Source: Paraburkholderia franconis (lineage in GTDB: Bacteria > Pseudomonadota > Gammaproteobacteria > Burkholderiales > Burkholderiaceae). From it: a stretch of 64,000 bases of DNA. Positions 51,711 to 60,574 of this stretch are shown piece by piece. Every line of letters begins with the position of its first letter. The first letter of the stretch is position 1. Under the pieces are notes generated by a model. It was not told the DNA's origin. It did no database searches and saw only the letters and a list, made by a program, of their open reading frames with translations. Where the stretch lies: assembly GCF_009362735.1 (NCBI RefSeq), contig NZ_WHNP01000027.1:57141-121140 (forward strand), in the 5' to 3' direction. The position numbers and the translations under genes are program-made.

Positions 51711-53171
51711 TCACCCCGCGAGCATCGCCGCCGCCTGCCGATACCACGTCGCAAGGTAAGGCGGAATGTAAAGCCCGAGCATCAAACCCAGGCCCAGGTG
51801 AACGAATACGGGCAGCAGCGCCGGCGGATGCTCGAGCGCCGTCGCCGTGGTCTTGCCGAACACCATGTGCTGCACGCGCGCGAAAATGATCGCGAACGCC
51901 ACGGCAAGCGCGAGAAGCAGAAACGGTGTCGCCCACGGCAGTTCGCTGATTGCCGTCGTCAGAATCAGGAACTCGCTTGCGAACACGCCGAACGGCGGCA
52001 TGCCGAGGATCGCGAGCGCGCCGAGCATCATGCCCCATCCGACCGTCGGGCTCACACGCAACAGTCCGCGAATATCGTCGATCACCTGCGTGCGCGCCTT
52101 CTGCGCCGCGTGCCCGACAGTGAAAAAAATTGCGGACTTGACGAGCGAATGGACCGTCATATGCAGCAGAGCCGCGAAGGTTGCGGTAGGACCGCCGAGC
52201 CCGAACGCGAATGTCATCAGGCCCATGTGCTCGATCGACGAATACGAGAACAGGCGCTTGACGTCTTTCTGACGCAGCAGCGAAAACGTCGCGACCAGCA
52301 CCGACACCAGTCCGAATCCGATCAGCAGCCGGCCCGGCAGACCGTTTTGCAGAGCGCCGTCGGCGAGCACCTTGCAGCGGAGCACCGCATACAGCGCGAC
52401 GTTGAGCAGCAGCCCGGAGAGCACGGCGGAAATCGGCGTGGGACCTTCGGCGTGCGCGTCGGGCAGCCAGTTGTGCATCGGCACGAGGCCGACTTTCGTG
52501 CCGTAGCCGATCAGCAGGAACACGAACGCCAGCGACATGATCGTCGGGTCGAGTTGGCCCTTGACTGCGTTCAGGCTGCTCCACAGCAATGCGTCGCCAC
52601 CGCTCAGATGCCGGCTCGCTGCCAGATAGAGCAGGATCGTGCCAAACAGCGCCTGTGCAATGCCGACGCCGCACAGGATGAAGTACTTCCACGCCGCTTC
52701 GAGACTCGCCGCCGTGCGATAGACGCTGACGAGCAGCACGGTGGCGAGCGTCGCGGCTTCCATCGCGACCCAGAGGATGCCGACGTTGTTGGTCAGCAGC
52801 GCCAGCAGCATCGCGAACACGAACAGCTGATACATGCTGTGATAAAGGCGCATGCGCGCGCCCGTCATCTTGCCGCGGCTCTGTTCGATCCGCATGTACG
52901 GTCGCGAGAAGATCGACGTCGTCCACCCGACGAATGCCGTCAATGCAACGAGAAAGACGTTGAGCGGATCGACGAAGAAGAGCTTGCCGAGCGCAAACGC
53001 GGGCCCGTGCGCGACCGTTTGCTCTGCGAGCACCATCGCGGCGATGAAAGTCAGGAAGCTGAATCCGACGTTCAGCTCCGGCGCCACGGCATGCTGCCCA
53101 ACGAGCGCGAGACAGGCTCCCGCGCACAATGGAATCGCGAATACGAGCAGCAGAACCCAGGCGTCAGTCAT
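51711..53171 (-). CDS. hyfF: antiporter-like membrane subunit HyfF
   Basis: 486 residues from ATG 53171. About thirteen to fourteen membrane helices of the NuoM/N-Mrp family; GILWVAMEAATLATVLLVSVYR, the Lys-bearing FVFLLIGYGTKVGLVPMHNWLPDAHAEGPTPISAVLSG and LFSYSSIEHMGLMTFAFG are the conserved proton-channel segments. It should pump or translocate protons or sodium driven by the soluble arm. Overlaps the hyfE end by eight bases; a three-base gap to hyfG. Confidence 0.92.
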   Translation of the reverse strand: MTDAWVLLLVFAIPLCAGACLALVGQHAVAPELNVGFSFLTFIAAMVLAEQTVAHGPAFALGKLFFVDPLNVFLVALTAFVGWTTSIFSRPYMRIEQSRGKMTGARMRLYHSMYQLFVFAMLLALLTNNVGILWVAMEAATLATVLLVSVYRTAASLEAAWKYFILCGVGIAQALFGTILLYLAASRHLSGGDALLWSSLNAVKGQLDPTIMSLAFVFLLIGYGTKVGLVPMHNWLPDAHAEGPTPISAVLSGLLLNVALYAVLRCKVLADGALQNGLPGRLLIGFGLVSVLVATFSLLRQKDVKRLFSYSSIEHMGLMTFAFGLGGPTATFAALLHMTVHSLVKSAIFFTVGHAAQKARTQVIDDIRGLLRVSPTVGWGMMLGALAILGMPPFGVFASEFLILTTAISELPWATPFLLLALAVAFAIIFARVQHMVFGKTTATALEHPPALLPVFVHLGLGLMLGLYIPPYLATWYRQAAAMLAG

Positions 53172-53823
53172 CTTTGAGCTTTTCCAGGTGATGGATGTCG
53201 AGGCTGTCGAACTGCTCGCGAATCTGGAACATGAAGACACCGAGAATCAGGATGCCGACCAGCACATCGAGCCCGATGCCGAGCTCGACGATCATCGGCA
53301 TGCCGTTGGTCGCTGCCGCGGCCGCGAAGAACAGGCCGTTCTCCATCGAAAGAAAGCCGATCACCTGCGGTATCGCCTTTGAGCGCGTGATCATCATCAT
53401 GAACGACAGCAGCACGCACGCGAGCGCGATGCCGAGCGTGCCGCGCGCAACGGACGACGCGAGCTGGCTGATCGGCGTCGCGACGTTGAACGCGACGATC
53501 ACGAGCACGATGCCGATCAGCAGCGTCGTCGGGATGTTGAGCAGCGTCTCGACATCCGTTTTCACGTTGAGGCGCTGCACCAGCCGGTAGAGAATCCACG
53601 GAATCACGCCGACCTTGAGCACGAGCGTCAGCAGCCCGGAAATGTAGAGGTGAACGTCGTCCGTGACGAAGCCGAGCACGAGGTTCGCCGAAACGAGCGC
53701 GATGCCCTGGAGCGTGTAGAGGTGGATCAGCGAGAGGATTCGCCGCTGGCTCAGCATTGCGAACGACACCATCAGCAGAACGGCGGCCAGCAGGTTGATG
53801 ATCTGCGTCGCGAGACCGTGCAT
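53164..53823 (-). CDS. hyfE: membrane subunit HyfE
   Basis: 219 residues, six to seven membrane helices, with a NuoK-like section (VIGFLSMENGLFFAAAAATNG). HyfE joins the antiporter-like and HyfC modules. It begins directly after the hyfC stop, with no gap. Confidence 0.88.
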   Translation of the reverse strand: MHGLATQIINLLAAVLLMVSFAMLSQRRILSLIHLYTLQGIALVSANLVLGFVTDDVHLYISGLLTLVLKVGVIPWILYRLVQRLNVKTDVETLLNIPTTLLIGIVLVIVAFNVATPISQLASSVARGTLGIALACVLLSFMMMITRSKAIPQVIGFLSMENGLFFAAAAATNGMPMIVELGIGLDVLVGILILGVFMFQIREQFDSLDIHHLEKLKDD

Positions 53824-54774
53824 TCACGCCCCCAGCAGAAAATGCACAAGCATGCCGATCACAGCGAGCAGGAACGCTGTGGCGAGAAACTCCGGCACAC
53901 GGAAGATGCGCATCTTCGCGTTCGTGGTCTCCACGACCGCAAGCGCGGCGCCGCCGATCAGCAGCTTGACGAACAGCGCGGGAATTGCGAGCAGCAGCGC
54001 AACGGGATTGCCGGCCTCGGCAATGCCCCACGGCACGAAGAGCGCAAGCCCGATGCACGAATAGGCAAACAGCTTCAGACTCGCGGCCAACTCCATCAGC
54101 GCGAGATGCCGGCCCGAATACTCGAGGATCAACGCCTCGTGGATCATCGTCAGCTCGAGGTGCGTCGTCGGATTGTCGACGGGCAATCGTGCGTTCTCTG
54201 CGAGCGACACCATCGTGAACGCAATGCCCGCGAACGCGAGGCTCGGGTAGATCGCAAGCTCTTGATGGCTCAACGTGCCGACGATGTGCGTGAGCAATGT
54301 GGAATGCGTGATCAGCGACGCGGAGAACAGCACCATCAGCAGGGCCGGTTCGGCGAGAAAGCCGACGAGCATTTCGCGGCGCGCGCCGAGCGTGCCGAAT
54401 GCCGTGCCGACATCCATCGCCGCCAGTGAGATCGCGACGCGTGCCAGTGCGAAAAGCCCGACGAGCGCGATCGCATCGGCGGCAGGCGACAGCGGCAACT
54501 CCGTCGACAGCGTCGGCACGATCGCACACGCGAGCGTCATGCATGCGCAGATCACATACGGCGCGCCGCGAAACACGGGACTCGCATGCTGTGCGACAAC
54601 CGATTCCTTGTTGAACAGCTTGTGCAGCGTCCGGTACGGTTGCCAGATGGAAGGCGCGCGTTTGTTCTGCAGCCACGCGCGGCACATGGTGATCCAGCCG
54701 GACAGCAACGGCGCGGCCGCCAGCGCCAGCACGATTTCGAGCATCTGCGAAAGCAGTCCGGAGGGCGTCATCAT
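53824..54774 (-). CDS. hyfC: membrane subunit HyfC (NuoH type)
   Basis: 316 residues from the first of two consecutive ATGs (54774), overlapping the hyfB stop. Eight membrane helices; characteristic QNKRAPSIWQPYRTLHKLFNKE after helix 1, FTMVSLAENARLPVDNPTTHLELTMIHEA with acidic channel residues. NuoH/HyfC couples the Fe-S arm to the membrane. Confidence 0.93.
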   Translation of the reverse strand: MMTPSGLLSQMLEIVLALAAAPLLSGWITMCRAWLQNKRAPSIWQPYRTLHKLFNKESVVAQHASPVFRGAPYVICACMTLACAIVPTLSTELPLSPAADAIALVGLFALARVAISLAAMDVGTAFGTLGARREMLVGFLAEPALLMVLFSASLITHSTLLTHIVGTLSHQELAIYPSLAFAGIAFTMVSLAENARLPVDNPTTHLELTMIHEALILEYSGRHLALMELAASLKLFAYSCIGLALFVPWGIAEAGNPVALLLAIPALFVKLLIGGAALAVVETTNAKMRIFRVPEFLATAFLLAVIGMLVHFLLGA

Positions 54775-56780
54775 CGCCGCACCAGGATCAGCAGGACGAT
54801 GAGCACAAGGAAGCTGTACATCAGATACACGGCGATACGGCCCGTCTGAAGCAACCCCGCCACCGCCGCGATACGCGCGACGATGCGTTCGATCGGCTGG
54901 TAGATCAGCGCCCATGCGCGGTCCGTTACGACCACGCGATACACGGGGCGTGCATCGAAAGGCGAAGGCAACTGCCGTTCGATCCGGAAGAGCGGCGCAA
55001 AGATTTCGCGGATCGGCTGTCCGAAGCCTTCGGCCGTGTCCTGCATGCGCGCGTTCACGAACGGATGGCCGCATGCCCACGGAATCGCGCGACGCAACCG
55101 CCCGTGATAGAAGCGGCGCACGAGAATCCAGACAAGCGCGCAGAACGCAAGGAGGAACAGCAGAAACGCGACGGGCATGTAGCTCGCGCGTTCGACATTG
55201 ACGGGTGCGAGCAGCAGCCAGCCGTTGCGGGCGACCGTCTGGCCGATCCCCGCTCCGATCATCGCGTGTGTCACCCGGTCGAGCACCGCAACGAACTGCA
55301 CCGGCAACAGCCCGAGCAACACGCACATCGCCGCGAGCCACACGAAGCCGGCCCGCTCCCACGGGCTAGCGTCGTGGGCCTCACTCAGTTTTGCTTCGCG
55401 CGGCTGTCCGAGAAAGATGATCCCGAAGAACTTGACCATCGTGTAGCCGGCAAGTGCGGCAACGAGTGCGATCAGCGCCGCGACGAGTGGAACGATCATG
55501 TTCAGGAACGAATTGGGCAGCTCCGGCGTGAACAGGAAGCTCTGCAGCAACAGCCATTCGGAGACGAATCCGCTCAAAGGCGGCAGCCCCGCGCTCGCGA
55601 GCGCGCCCAGCAACGCGACCCATGCGGTCCATGGCATGAAGCGGATCAGTCCGCCGAGGCGTCCGAGATTGCGTTCGCCCGTTGCATGCAAGACGGAGCC
55701 CGTCGCGATGAACAGCAGGCTCTTGAAGGCCGCGTGGCTCGCGATCTGATAGAGCAGCGCGGTCAGCGACAGCGCCGCGAGCGCCGGCATGTCGAACGCA
55801 CGGAAAAGAATGGCCAGCCCCATGCTGACGAACATCAGACCGATGTTGTCGATCGACGAATACGCGAGCAGCCTCTTCATGTCGGTCTGGATCGCGCTGA
55901 ACACGACGCCGAACAGCGCCGTGAAGAGCCCGAGCGCGAGCAGCACCACGCCCCACCACGCGATCTGCACGTGCAGCAGGTCGAACACCGTGCGCAACAC
56001 GCCGTAGAGCCCTGCCTTCAGGACAAAGCCGCTCATCAATGCCGATACGGGCGATGGCGCGGCTGGATGCGCCTCCGGCAACCAGACATGCAACGGAAAG
56101 ATGCCCGCTTTTGCGCCGAATCCGAACAGCGCAAGAACGAACGCAATGGAGGCCCAGAATGTGTCCAGATGCTGCTGCCGCATGCCGGCAAACGTGTAGT
56201 CCCCCGTATTCGCCTGCAGCAAGCCGAAACACAGCAGCAAACCAAGCGCGCCGACGTGCGAGATCAGGAAGTACAGGTAGCCGGCACGGCGGATTTCGTC
56301 GATGCGATGATTGCTCATCACGAGAAACGTTGCCGCCAGCGTCATCGTTTCCCATGCAACCATGAAGCAGTAGGCATCGTTGGCCACGAGCACGAGCGCG
56401 AGGCCCGCGAGGCACACGTGATATTCAAAGCAGAGCAGACCGGGTGGCGTGCCTTCGCCCTTGCGGAAATAGCCAGCGGAGAACGCGCTGACGCCGGCGC
56501 CGACCATGCCGAGCACGGCGAGGAAGTACGAGGAGAGGCCATCGAGCCGCACATGAAACGGCAGGCCGGGCAGCCCGAGCGGCAGGACCGTTTCCTGAGG
56601 AGCGAAAAACACGCCGGCAAGTCCCAGCGCGCACAACAGGACCCCGAACGCCGCGCCAGCCGGAAACAGCCCGTGTGCCACGACGCGCGTGCGGCGCAGG
56701 CTGGCGAGCCCCAGAACCGCGATGGCGAGCCACCCCGCAATCACGAGCAGCACGGCCTGAAGGATGGTGGGAGAAGCCAT
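54771..56780 (-). CDS. hyfB: antiporter-like membrane subunit HyfB
   Basis: 669 residues with about sixteen helices, NuoL/M-like. FALFGFGAKAGIFPLHVWLPEAHPAAPSPVSALMSGFVLKAG and LLAYSSIDNIGLMFVSMG are the conserved ion-path segments. First gene of the six-gene operon. Upstream 450 bases separate it from the divergent DUF1275 gene. Confidence 0.93.
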   Translation of the reverse strand: MASPTILQAVLLVIAGWLAIAVLGLASLRRTRVVAHGLFPAGAAFGVLLCALGLAGVFFAPQETVLPLGLPGLPFHVRLDGLSSYFLAVLGMVGAGVSAFSAGYFRKGEGTPPGLLCFEYHVCLAGLALVLVANDAYCFMVAWETMTLAATFLVMSNHRIDEIRRAGYLYFLISHVGALGLLLCFGLLQANTGDYTFAGMRQQHLDTFWASIAFVLALFGFGAKAGIFPLHVWLPEAHPAAPSPVSALMSGFVLKAGLYGVLRTVFDLLHVQIAWWGVVLLALGLFTALFGVVFSAIQTDMKRLLAYSSIDNIGLMFVSMGLAILFRAFDMPALAALSLTALLYQIASHAAFKSLLFIATGSVLHATGERNLGRLGGLIRFMPWTAWVALLGALASAGLPPLSGFVSEWLLLQSFLFTPELPNSFLNMIVPLVAALIALVAALAGYTMVKFFGIIFLGQPREAKLSEAHDASPWERAGFVWLAAMCVLLGLLPVQFVAVLDRVTHAMIGAGIGQTVARNGWLLLAPVNVERASYMPVAFLLFLLAFCALVWILVRRFYHGRLRRAIPWACGHPFVNARMQDTAEGFGQPIREIFAPLFRIERQLPSPFDARPVYRVVVTDRAWALIYQPIERIVARIAAVAGLLQTGRIAVYLMYSFLVLIVLLILVRR

Positions 56781-57230
56781 CGCGTGTCGTTTCTTCTTGT
56801 GCCCCTAGGGGCGGACAGCGATGACACCGGTCCACGCCGGGCGATCGACGGTTCTCGCACAGCCTTTAGTGCACCGTGGGCGCGAGCGCTTTCCTTCGCG
56901 TCCTTCCGTTTGAACAGGCTGTCCGTCTGCCGCAAATCCGCACTGCATGGGATGTCTCCGCTCGATGTCGGGACCCGAAACATCGGTCCCGCGTCAGGAA
57001 CATACAGTTATCAGAGTATGATAATGGCGTTATCATCCTATCAGCTTTGCCCGCAGGATTCCATACAACGTCGATGACGTGCGCCGCTTCATGCCGGCAC
57101 CTCCGTTTTCGCCGCTGCTCCACTGCGATCCGTGCTTTGAACCCAGGGCCAGCGTGAAATCCGACGCGCAGGAGATCACGCCCCATACGTACACGCGTAC
57201 ACGCCACGCGGCGACAGCAGTCGATCTCAC
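56781..57230. promoter_or_regulatory. hyf / DUF1275 divergent control region
   Basis: 450 bases serving two divergent units. An AT-rich inverted repeat TTATCAG..ATGATAA-tggcg-TTATCAT lies at about 57008-57044; read on the minus strand it contains ATTATCATACTCTGAT, matching motifs before two later genes. No fluoride riboswitch signature (GGAGATGG / GATGATGCC) is found here on either strand. Confidence 0.5.
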
Positions 57231-58001
57231 ATGCCAGCACAGTTTTTTCGAACATTGACGGGAAGGGACCGGAGTACCGCGGCAAACCGACGCCTCGGGT
57301 TTTCACTTGCGTTCGTCGCGGGCGCGGCGAATGCAGGCGGATACCTGGCCGTCAGGCAGTACACGTCGCACATGAGCGGCGTGGTCTCCTCGATCGCCGA
57401 CGATGCCGTGCTCGGCGATTTCGCGCTGGTGCTCGCGGGTATCGGCTCGCTGATTTCTTTTCTGCTGGGCGCCGCGTGCTCGGCCGTGCTCGTCAACTGG
57501 GGACGCCGCCAGCGGCTGCACAGTCAATACGCTTCGCCGCTTCTGCTGGAAGCCTCGTTGCTGCTGTGCTTCGGATTGCTCGGCAGCCATCTGGCGCTAT
57601 GGGACACGCTATTCGTCCCCGCAACCGTCATGCTGCTGTGTTTCATCATGGGCCTGCAGAACGCGATGATCACCAAACTGTCGGGCGCGGAAATCCGTAC
57701 CACGCATATGACCGGCATCGTCACGGACATCGGCATCGAACTCGGCAAGCTCTGTTACTGGAACGCGTCTCGCGACGACACGGCGCTGGCGCCCGTTCTC
57801 GCCAACCGGGAGCGGCTGAAGGTGCATGCCCGCATGCTGGCGAGCTTTTTCGCGGGTGGCGTAACGGGCGCATTGGGCTTCAAGCATGTCGGCTATGCGG
57901 CGACCATTCCGTTGGCCGGCGTGCTCACGGTGCTCGCGATCATTCCGCTGCTCGACGATCTGCGCGAGCGAACGTGGGGGCCCGCCCGCAGGCCGGAGTG
58001 A
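57231..58001 (+). CDS. DUF1275 (YoaK-like) membrane protein
   Basis: 256 residues, six or seven membrane helices. N-terminal LGFSLAFVAGAANAGGYLAVRQYTSHMSGVVSS and later MGLQNAMITKLSGAEIRTTHMTGIVTDIGIELGK match the DUF1275 family. Transport function is suspected, ligand unknown. The family is among those sometimes found with fluoride riboswitches (recalled from literature). No strong ribosome site precedes the ATG. Confidence 0.88.
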   Translation: MPAQFFRTLTGRDRSTAANRRLGFSLAFVAGAANAGGYLAVRQYTSHMSGVVSSIADDAVLGDFALVLAGIGSLISFLLGAACSAVLVNWGRRQRLHSQYASPLLLEASLLLCFGLLGSHLALWDTLFVPATVMLLCFIMGLQNAMITKLSGAEIRTTHMTGIVTDIGIELGKLCYWNASRDDTALAPVLANRERLKVHARMLASFFAGGVTGALGFKHVGYAATIPLAGVLTVLAIIPLLDDLRERTWGPARRPE

Positions 58002-58063
58002 GGGCTTCGTTGAGCAGACGGGCGGCATGCATGGGCGTTTGCGAGGCTTTTCGCCACGCACAT

Positions 58064-58099
58064 GGTATTATCATGTCATTAACATATAATTCTGATCGG
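58064..58099. promoter_or_regulatory. AT-rich operator-like motif before the 148-residue gene
   Basis: Contains TATTATCATGTCATTAACAT followed by ATAATTCTGAT. It agrees at 18 of 22 positions with a stretch before the RHH gene (58753-58783). It is a likely operator or promoter core in an otherwise GC-rich region. Confidence 0.6.
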
Positions 58100-58196
58100 T
58101 AACGGGTGAAATCTACGGACTGAACCTGCCGCGGCAAGCCATGAAACATTCGGCACCGCAGGTTCGTGAAGTCCGCGCGAAAGCAAGGAACTCAAT

Positions 58197-58643
58197 GTGA
58201 TTGACCCTGGCGCGGCTCTGCTGTCATACGACCATGCGTGTCGTCTCGTACGGGATGTGACCGGCGATCACGGTCTGATCGTGATCGGCGTCGGCACGGC
58301 TGGGGAACGCGGGTTCCAGATGCTCTACCGGTTTGCGGAGGCCTGCGACCGTCTCGAAGCCCAGGGAATCAACGTCATCTTCGTTTATCCGAAGGCGTCG
58401 GCTCGACATGTGTTCGATGCGATGTCAGTACGCGGTTCCCGCTATCGGGGGAAGACATGCCTGTTTCTCGACGGCGATGGCCGGCTCTTTCGCAAGCCGG
58501 TTCAGCCGCGGGCGTTGCGTGCGGTGTATCTGGACGCCGAAATGCGGCAGTCGGGAACGGCAGACGTGACGCTCGACAGCGAAACCTGGGATGAGCAGTT
58601 GCGCAGTTTCTTTTCAGACGTCGTCGGTCGGCGACTGCATTGA
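58197..58643 (+). CDS. unknown 148-residue protein, thioredoxin-like appearance
   Basis: Starts at GTG 58197 with AAGGAA upstream; an ATG two bases earlier is immediately followed by a stop. Alternating hydrophobic strands and helices (GLIVIGVGTAGERGFQML, INVIFVYPKAS, KTCLFLDGDGRLFRKP, LRAVYLDAEM) suggest a thioredoxin/peroxiredoxin-like alpha/beta fold, but no CxxC or peroxidatic Cys motif is present. I cannot name the family with certainty. Confidence 0.6.
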   Translation: MIDPGAALLSYDHACRLVRDVTGDHGLIVIGVGTAGERGFQMLYRFAEACDRLEAQGINVIFVYPKASARHVFDAMSVRGSRYRGKTCLFLDGDGRLFRKPVQPRALRAVYLDAEMRQSGTADVTLDSETWDEQLRSFFSDVVGRRLH

Positions 58644-58752
58644 ATCGGGTCGGCGAATGATCGTCAGCAGATGGCGATGTGCGCGATAGTGAATGCCGTA
58701 CCAGACGATTATTCGCTGGCAGCATTCTCCTGATGTTACGCAGGCGAGCGAT

Positions 58753-58783
58753 CCATTATAATTTGATTAACATATCTGATCCC
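58753..58783. promoter_or_regulatory. AT-rich operator-like motif before the RHH gene
   Basis: CATTATAATTTGATTAACAT then ATCTGATCCC. It includes a TATAAT that could be a -10 box and shares the ATTAACATA..TCTGAT core with the sites at 58064-58099 and about 57008-57044. Its position fits autoregulation by the RHH protein. Confidence 0.6.
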
Positions 58784-58792
58784 GCTCCCACC

Positions 58793-58990
58793 ATGGAAAC
58801 GAAAAGTGCCCGATTGACCGTCCTGATCGACCCTGTCAAGAAAGAGGCGTTCGAGAAACTCTGCGCCGCACAGGACCTGACGCCCTCCCAGGTGGTTCGG
58901 CAGCTTATCAGGGAGTACCTCGAGCAACACGGCGTAACCTGGAAGACGCGAAGCGCAATAGGCTCGCGCACACGGCAGAAGGCGGAGTAA
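58793..58990 (+). CDS. ribbon-helix-helix (CopG-like) DNA-binding protein
   Basis: 65 residues from ATG 58793. A beta-strand SARLTVLIDPVKKEAFEKLC followed by helix-turn-helix-like LTPSQVVRQLIREYLEQHG is the MetJ/Arc/CopG layout; the C-terminus is basic (KTRSAIGSRTRQK). Small repressors of this type bind tandem operators as dimers. It converges with the MutS-like pair, 24 bases apart. Confidence 0.8.
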   Translation: METKSARLTVLIDPVKKEAFEKLCAAQDLTPSQVVRQLIREYLEQHGVTWKTRSAIGSRTRQKAE

Positions 58991-59014
58991 GTCCGCGCCC
59001 TCTTCGCTATAAAG

Positions 59015-60574
59015 CTAAACGGCCGAGGATGTACTTCCGGCTTCGAATAGCGTATGTCCATGGTCTTTGGAAACGGTCCTGTCCTCCTTGAATATCTGCG
59101 CATACAGGTCTTCGCCATAGCTCGTTTCAAGGGGTTCACCCTGCGATACCCTGAACGTGCGTGCTCCGCCTTCTTGCCGTTCTGCGCGCAGGAAGACAGC
59201 ATCCGTCTTCATCGTTTCATGAAGGCCATGCGAAAACTGGTACATGTGGGTCACAAAGAATACCTTGACGCGTTTCTCAAGCAAGGCCAGCACGATTTGC
59301 CGCGCCACTTCTGAACCTTCGCGTTCATTGGTCGCGGCAAATGACTCGTTGAACAGGACGATTGAATTGGGCGCCACATGCTCCGCGATCTCGTTCATCC
59401 GCACCAGTTCTTCGTCGAACTTGCCGCTGGTCATCGAAGCGTCTTCCTCGCGTTTGTAGTGCGTGAATTGGCTTGCACACACGTTCGCTTCAAACGACGT
59501 CGCACCAACCATCATGCCGGCCTGCATCATCATCTGCGCAAGCCCGATGCTGCGCAGAAACGTGGACTTGCCTCCTTCGTTTGCGCCCGTAACGATGAAC
59601 AGTCCTGCGTCCGTCGCAGCCAGATCATTCGGGACAATCTCGCCGCCGAGCCGCAACGCCAGACAAACGTCAAACAGTCCTTCGAAAACGTGGTGACGTT
59701 CATTCGCCGGAACAGGTTCCGGATAGCAGAATGAATGGCCTCTTGCATTCAGCGTGTTGCCGAGGTTCAGGCATCCGATATAGAAGCCCAGTTCGGCACG
59801 CAACATCCGGAAGAAACTCAGCACGTGCGCGGCAGACTGGGAGACCGCGTCCGCCGCGAGGCTGAGTCCATGGCCTTCGAGTTCCGAGAGTGCTCTCGCT
59901 CCCGCCTCGTCGCGCTCGGCGATATGAAAGGTCATCGAAGCAGGCTTTCTGTCGAAGAGCCGCTTGAGGATATTCCGGTCCCGTTGAGCCGGTTTGCGCA
60001 GCACATACGCGAGGCCTTTGTTTCCCTTGCCGAGTGCCGCACTCATCAACGTGCCACTGCGAAATCTCAACTCCTTCAGATGTTCGTCCAGCGTATGAAA
60101 ATAGTCGTCGGCAAGTTCCTGTTGGATCATCGCGAAGAACCGCGTAAAGCCTTCCGAATGAAACCGTCCCGACGCCTGGTCTGCCATCGTGCGCACCTTC
60201 ATGAGCACGGCAATGAACGACTGCATCAGCGAGCGAGCAGTAGTCAAAATGGCGGCGGGATACCGGTTGAAGAAGCCAAAGTAACTCTTCTTCTCGATCT
60301 CGATCGCTTCGACTGCGATACCGTACAGCGATCGCACTGCCGATGCATTCTTCACGCAATCACGCAGAACATCCTGCCTGTAGCGAATCTGTTGCGGCTC
60401 GCAAAGGCTTGTCATGACGGCTTTCCTCGCGACGTCATACAGAAACGCGTCACCCTGCGCCATCGTCGCGAACAGCGTCTTCAATTCCAGGTCTGCAATC
60501 AGCGTGTCTGCACCCCAAGGCAGATCCCCGCCAGGTTGAAAGTCCCGGTTGCTGTACATCAGATAGGCTTTCAT
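59015..60574 (-). CDS. MutS-like ATPase, second of a tandem pair
   Basis: 519 residues with a helical lever region (about 1-280) and a C-terminal MutS-family ATPase domain. Walker A is VTGANEGGKST (329-338), Walker B is SIVLFNESFAATN (Asn409-Glu410, where MutS normally has Asp-Glu), and the switch His lies in VFFVTHMYQFSH. It lacks the mismatch-recognition domain I (FxE). It shares a 4-base overlap with the preceding paralogue, suggesting the two products form a heterodimer. Function unknown; DNA structure remodelling is a guess. Confidence 0.85.
   Translation of the reverse strand: MKAYLMYSNRDFQPGGDLPWGADTLIADLELKTLFATMAQGDAFLYDVARKAVMTSLCEPQQIRYRQDVLRDCVKNASAVRSLYGIAVEAIEIEKKSYFGFFNRYPAAILTTARSLMQSFIAVLMKVRTMADQASGRFHSEGFTRFFAMIQQELADDYFHTLDEHLKELRFRSGTLMSAALGKGNKGLAYVLRKPAQRDRNILKRLFDRKPASMTFHIAERDEAGARALSELEGHGLSLAADAVSQSAAHVLSFFRMLRAELGFYIGCLNLGNTLNARGHSFCYPEPVPANERHHVFEGLFDVCLALRLGGEIVPNDLAATDAGLFIVTGANEGGKSTFLRSIGLAQMMMQAGMMVGATSFEANVCASQFTHYKREEDASMTSGKFDEELVRMNEIAEHVAPNSIVLFNESFAATNEREGSEVARQIVLALLEKRVKVFFVTHMYQFSHGLHETMKTDAVFLRAERQEGGARTFRVSQGEPLETSYGEDLYAQIFKEDRTVSKDHGHTLFEAGSTSSAV

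Noticed and set aside
51105..53177. A 690-codon open frame opposite hyfG/hyfF
   Set aside because: Arg/Gln/His-rich shadow of membrane-protein codons; no domain or ribosome site.
49618..56780. A functional Ni-Fe hydrogenase (hydrogenase-4)
   Set aside because: The large subunit lacks all four Ni-binding cysteines, and no maturation genes or HyfA/HyfH subunits are present.
56781..57230. A third fluoride riboswitch before hyf or DUF1275
   Set aside because: Neither the GGAGATGG nor the GATGATGCC signature is found on either strand.
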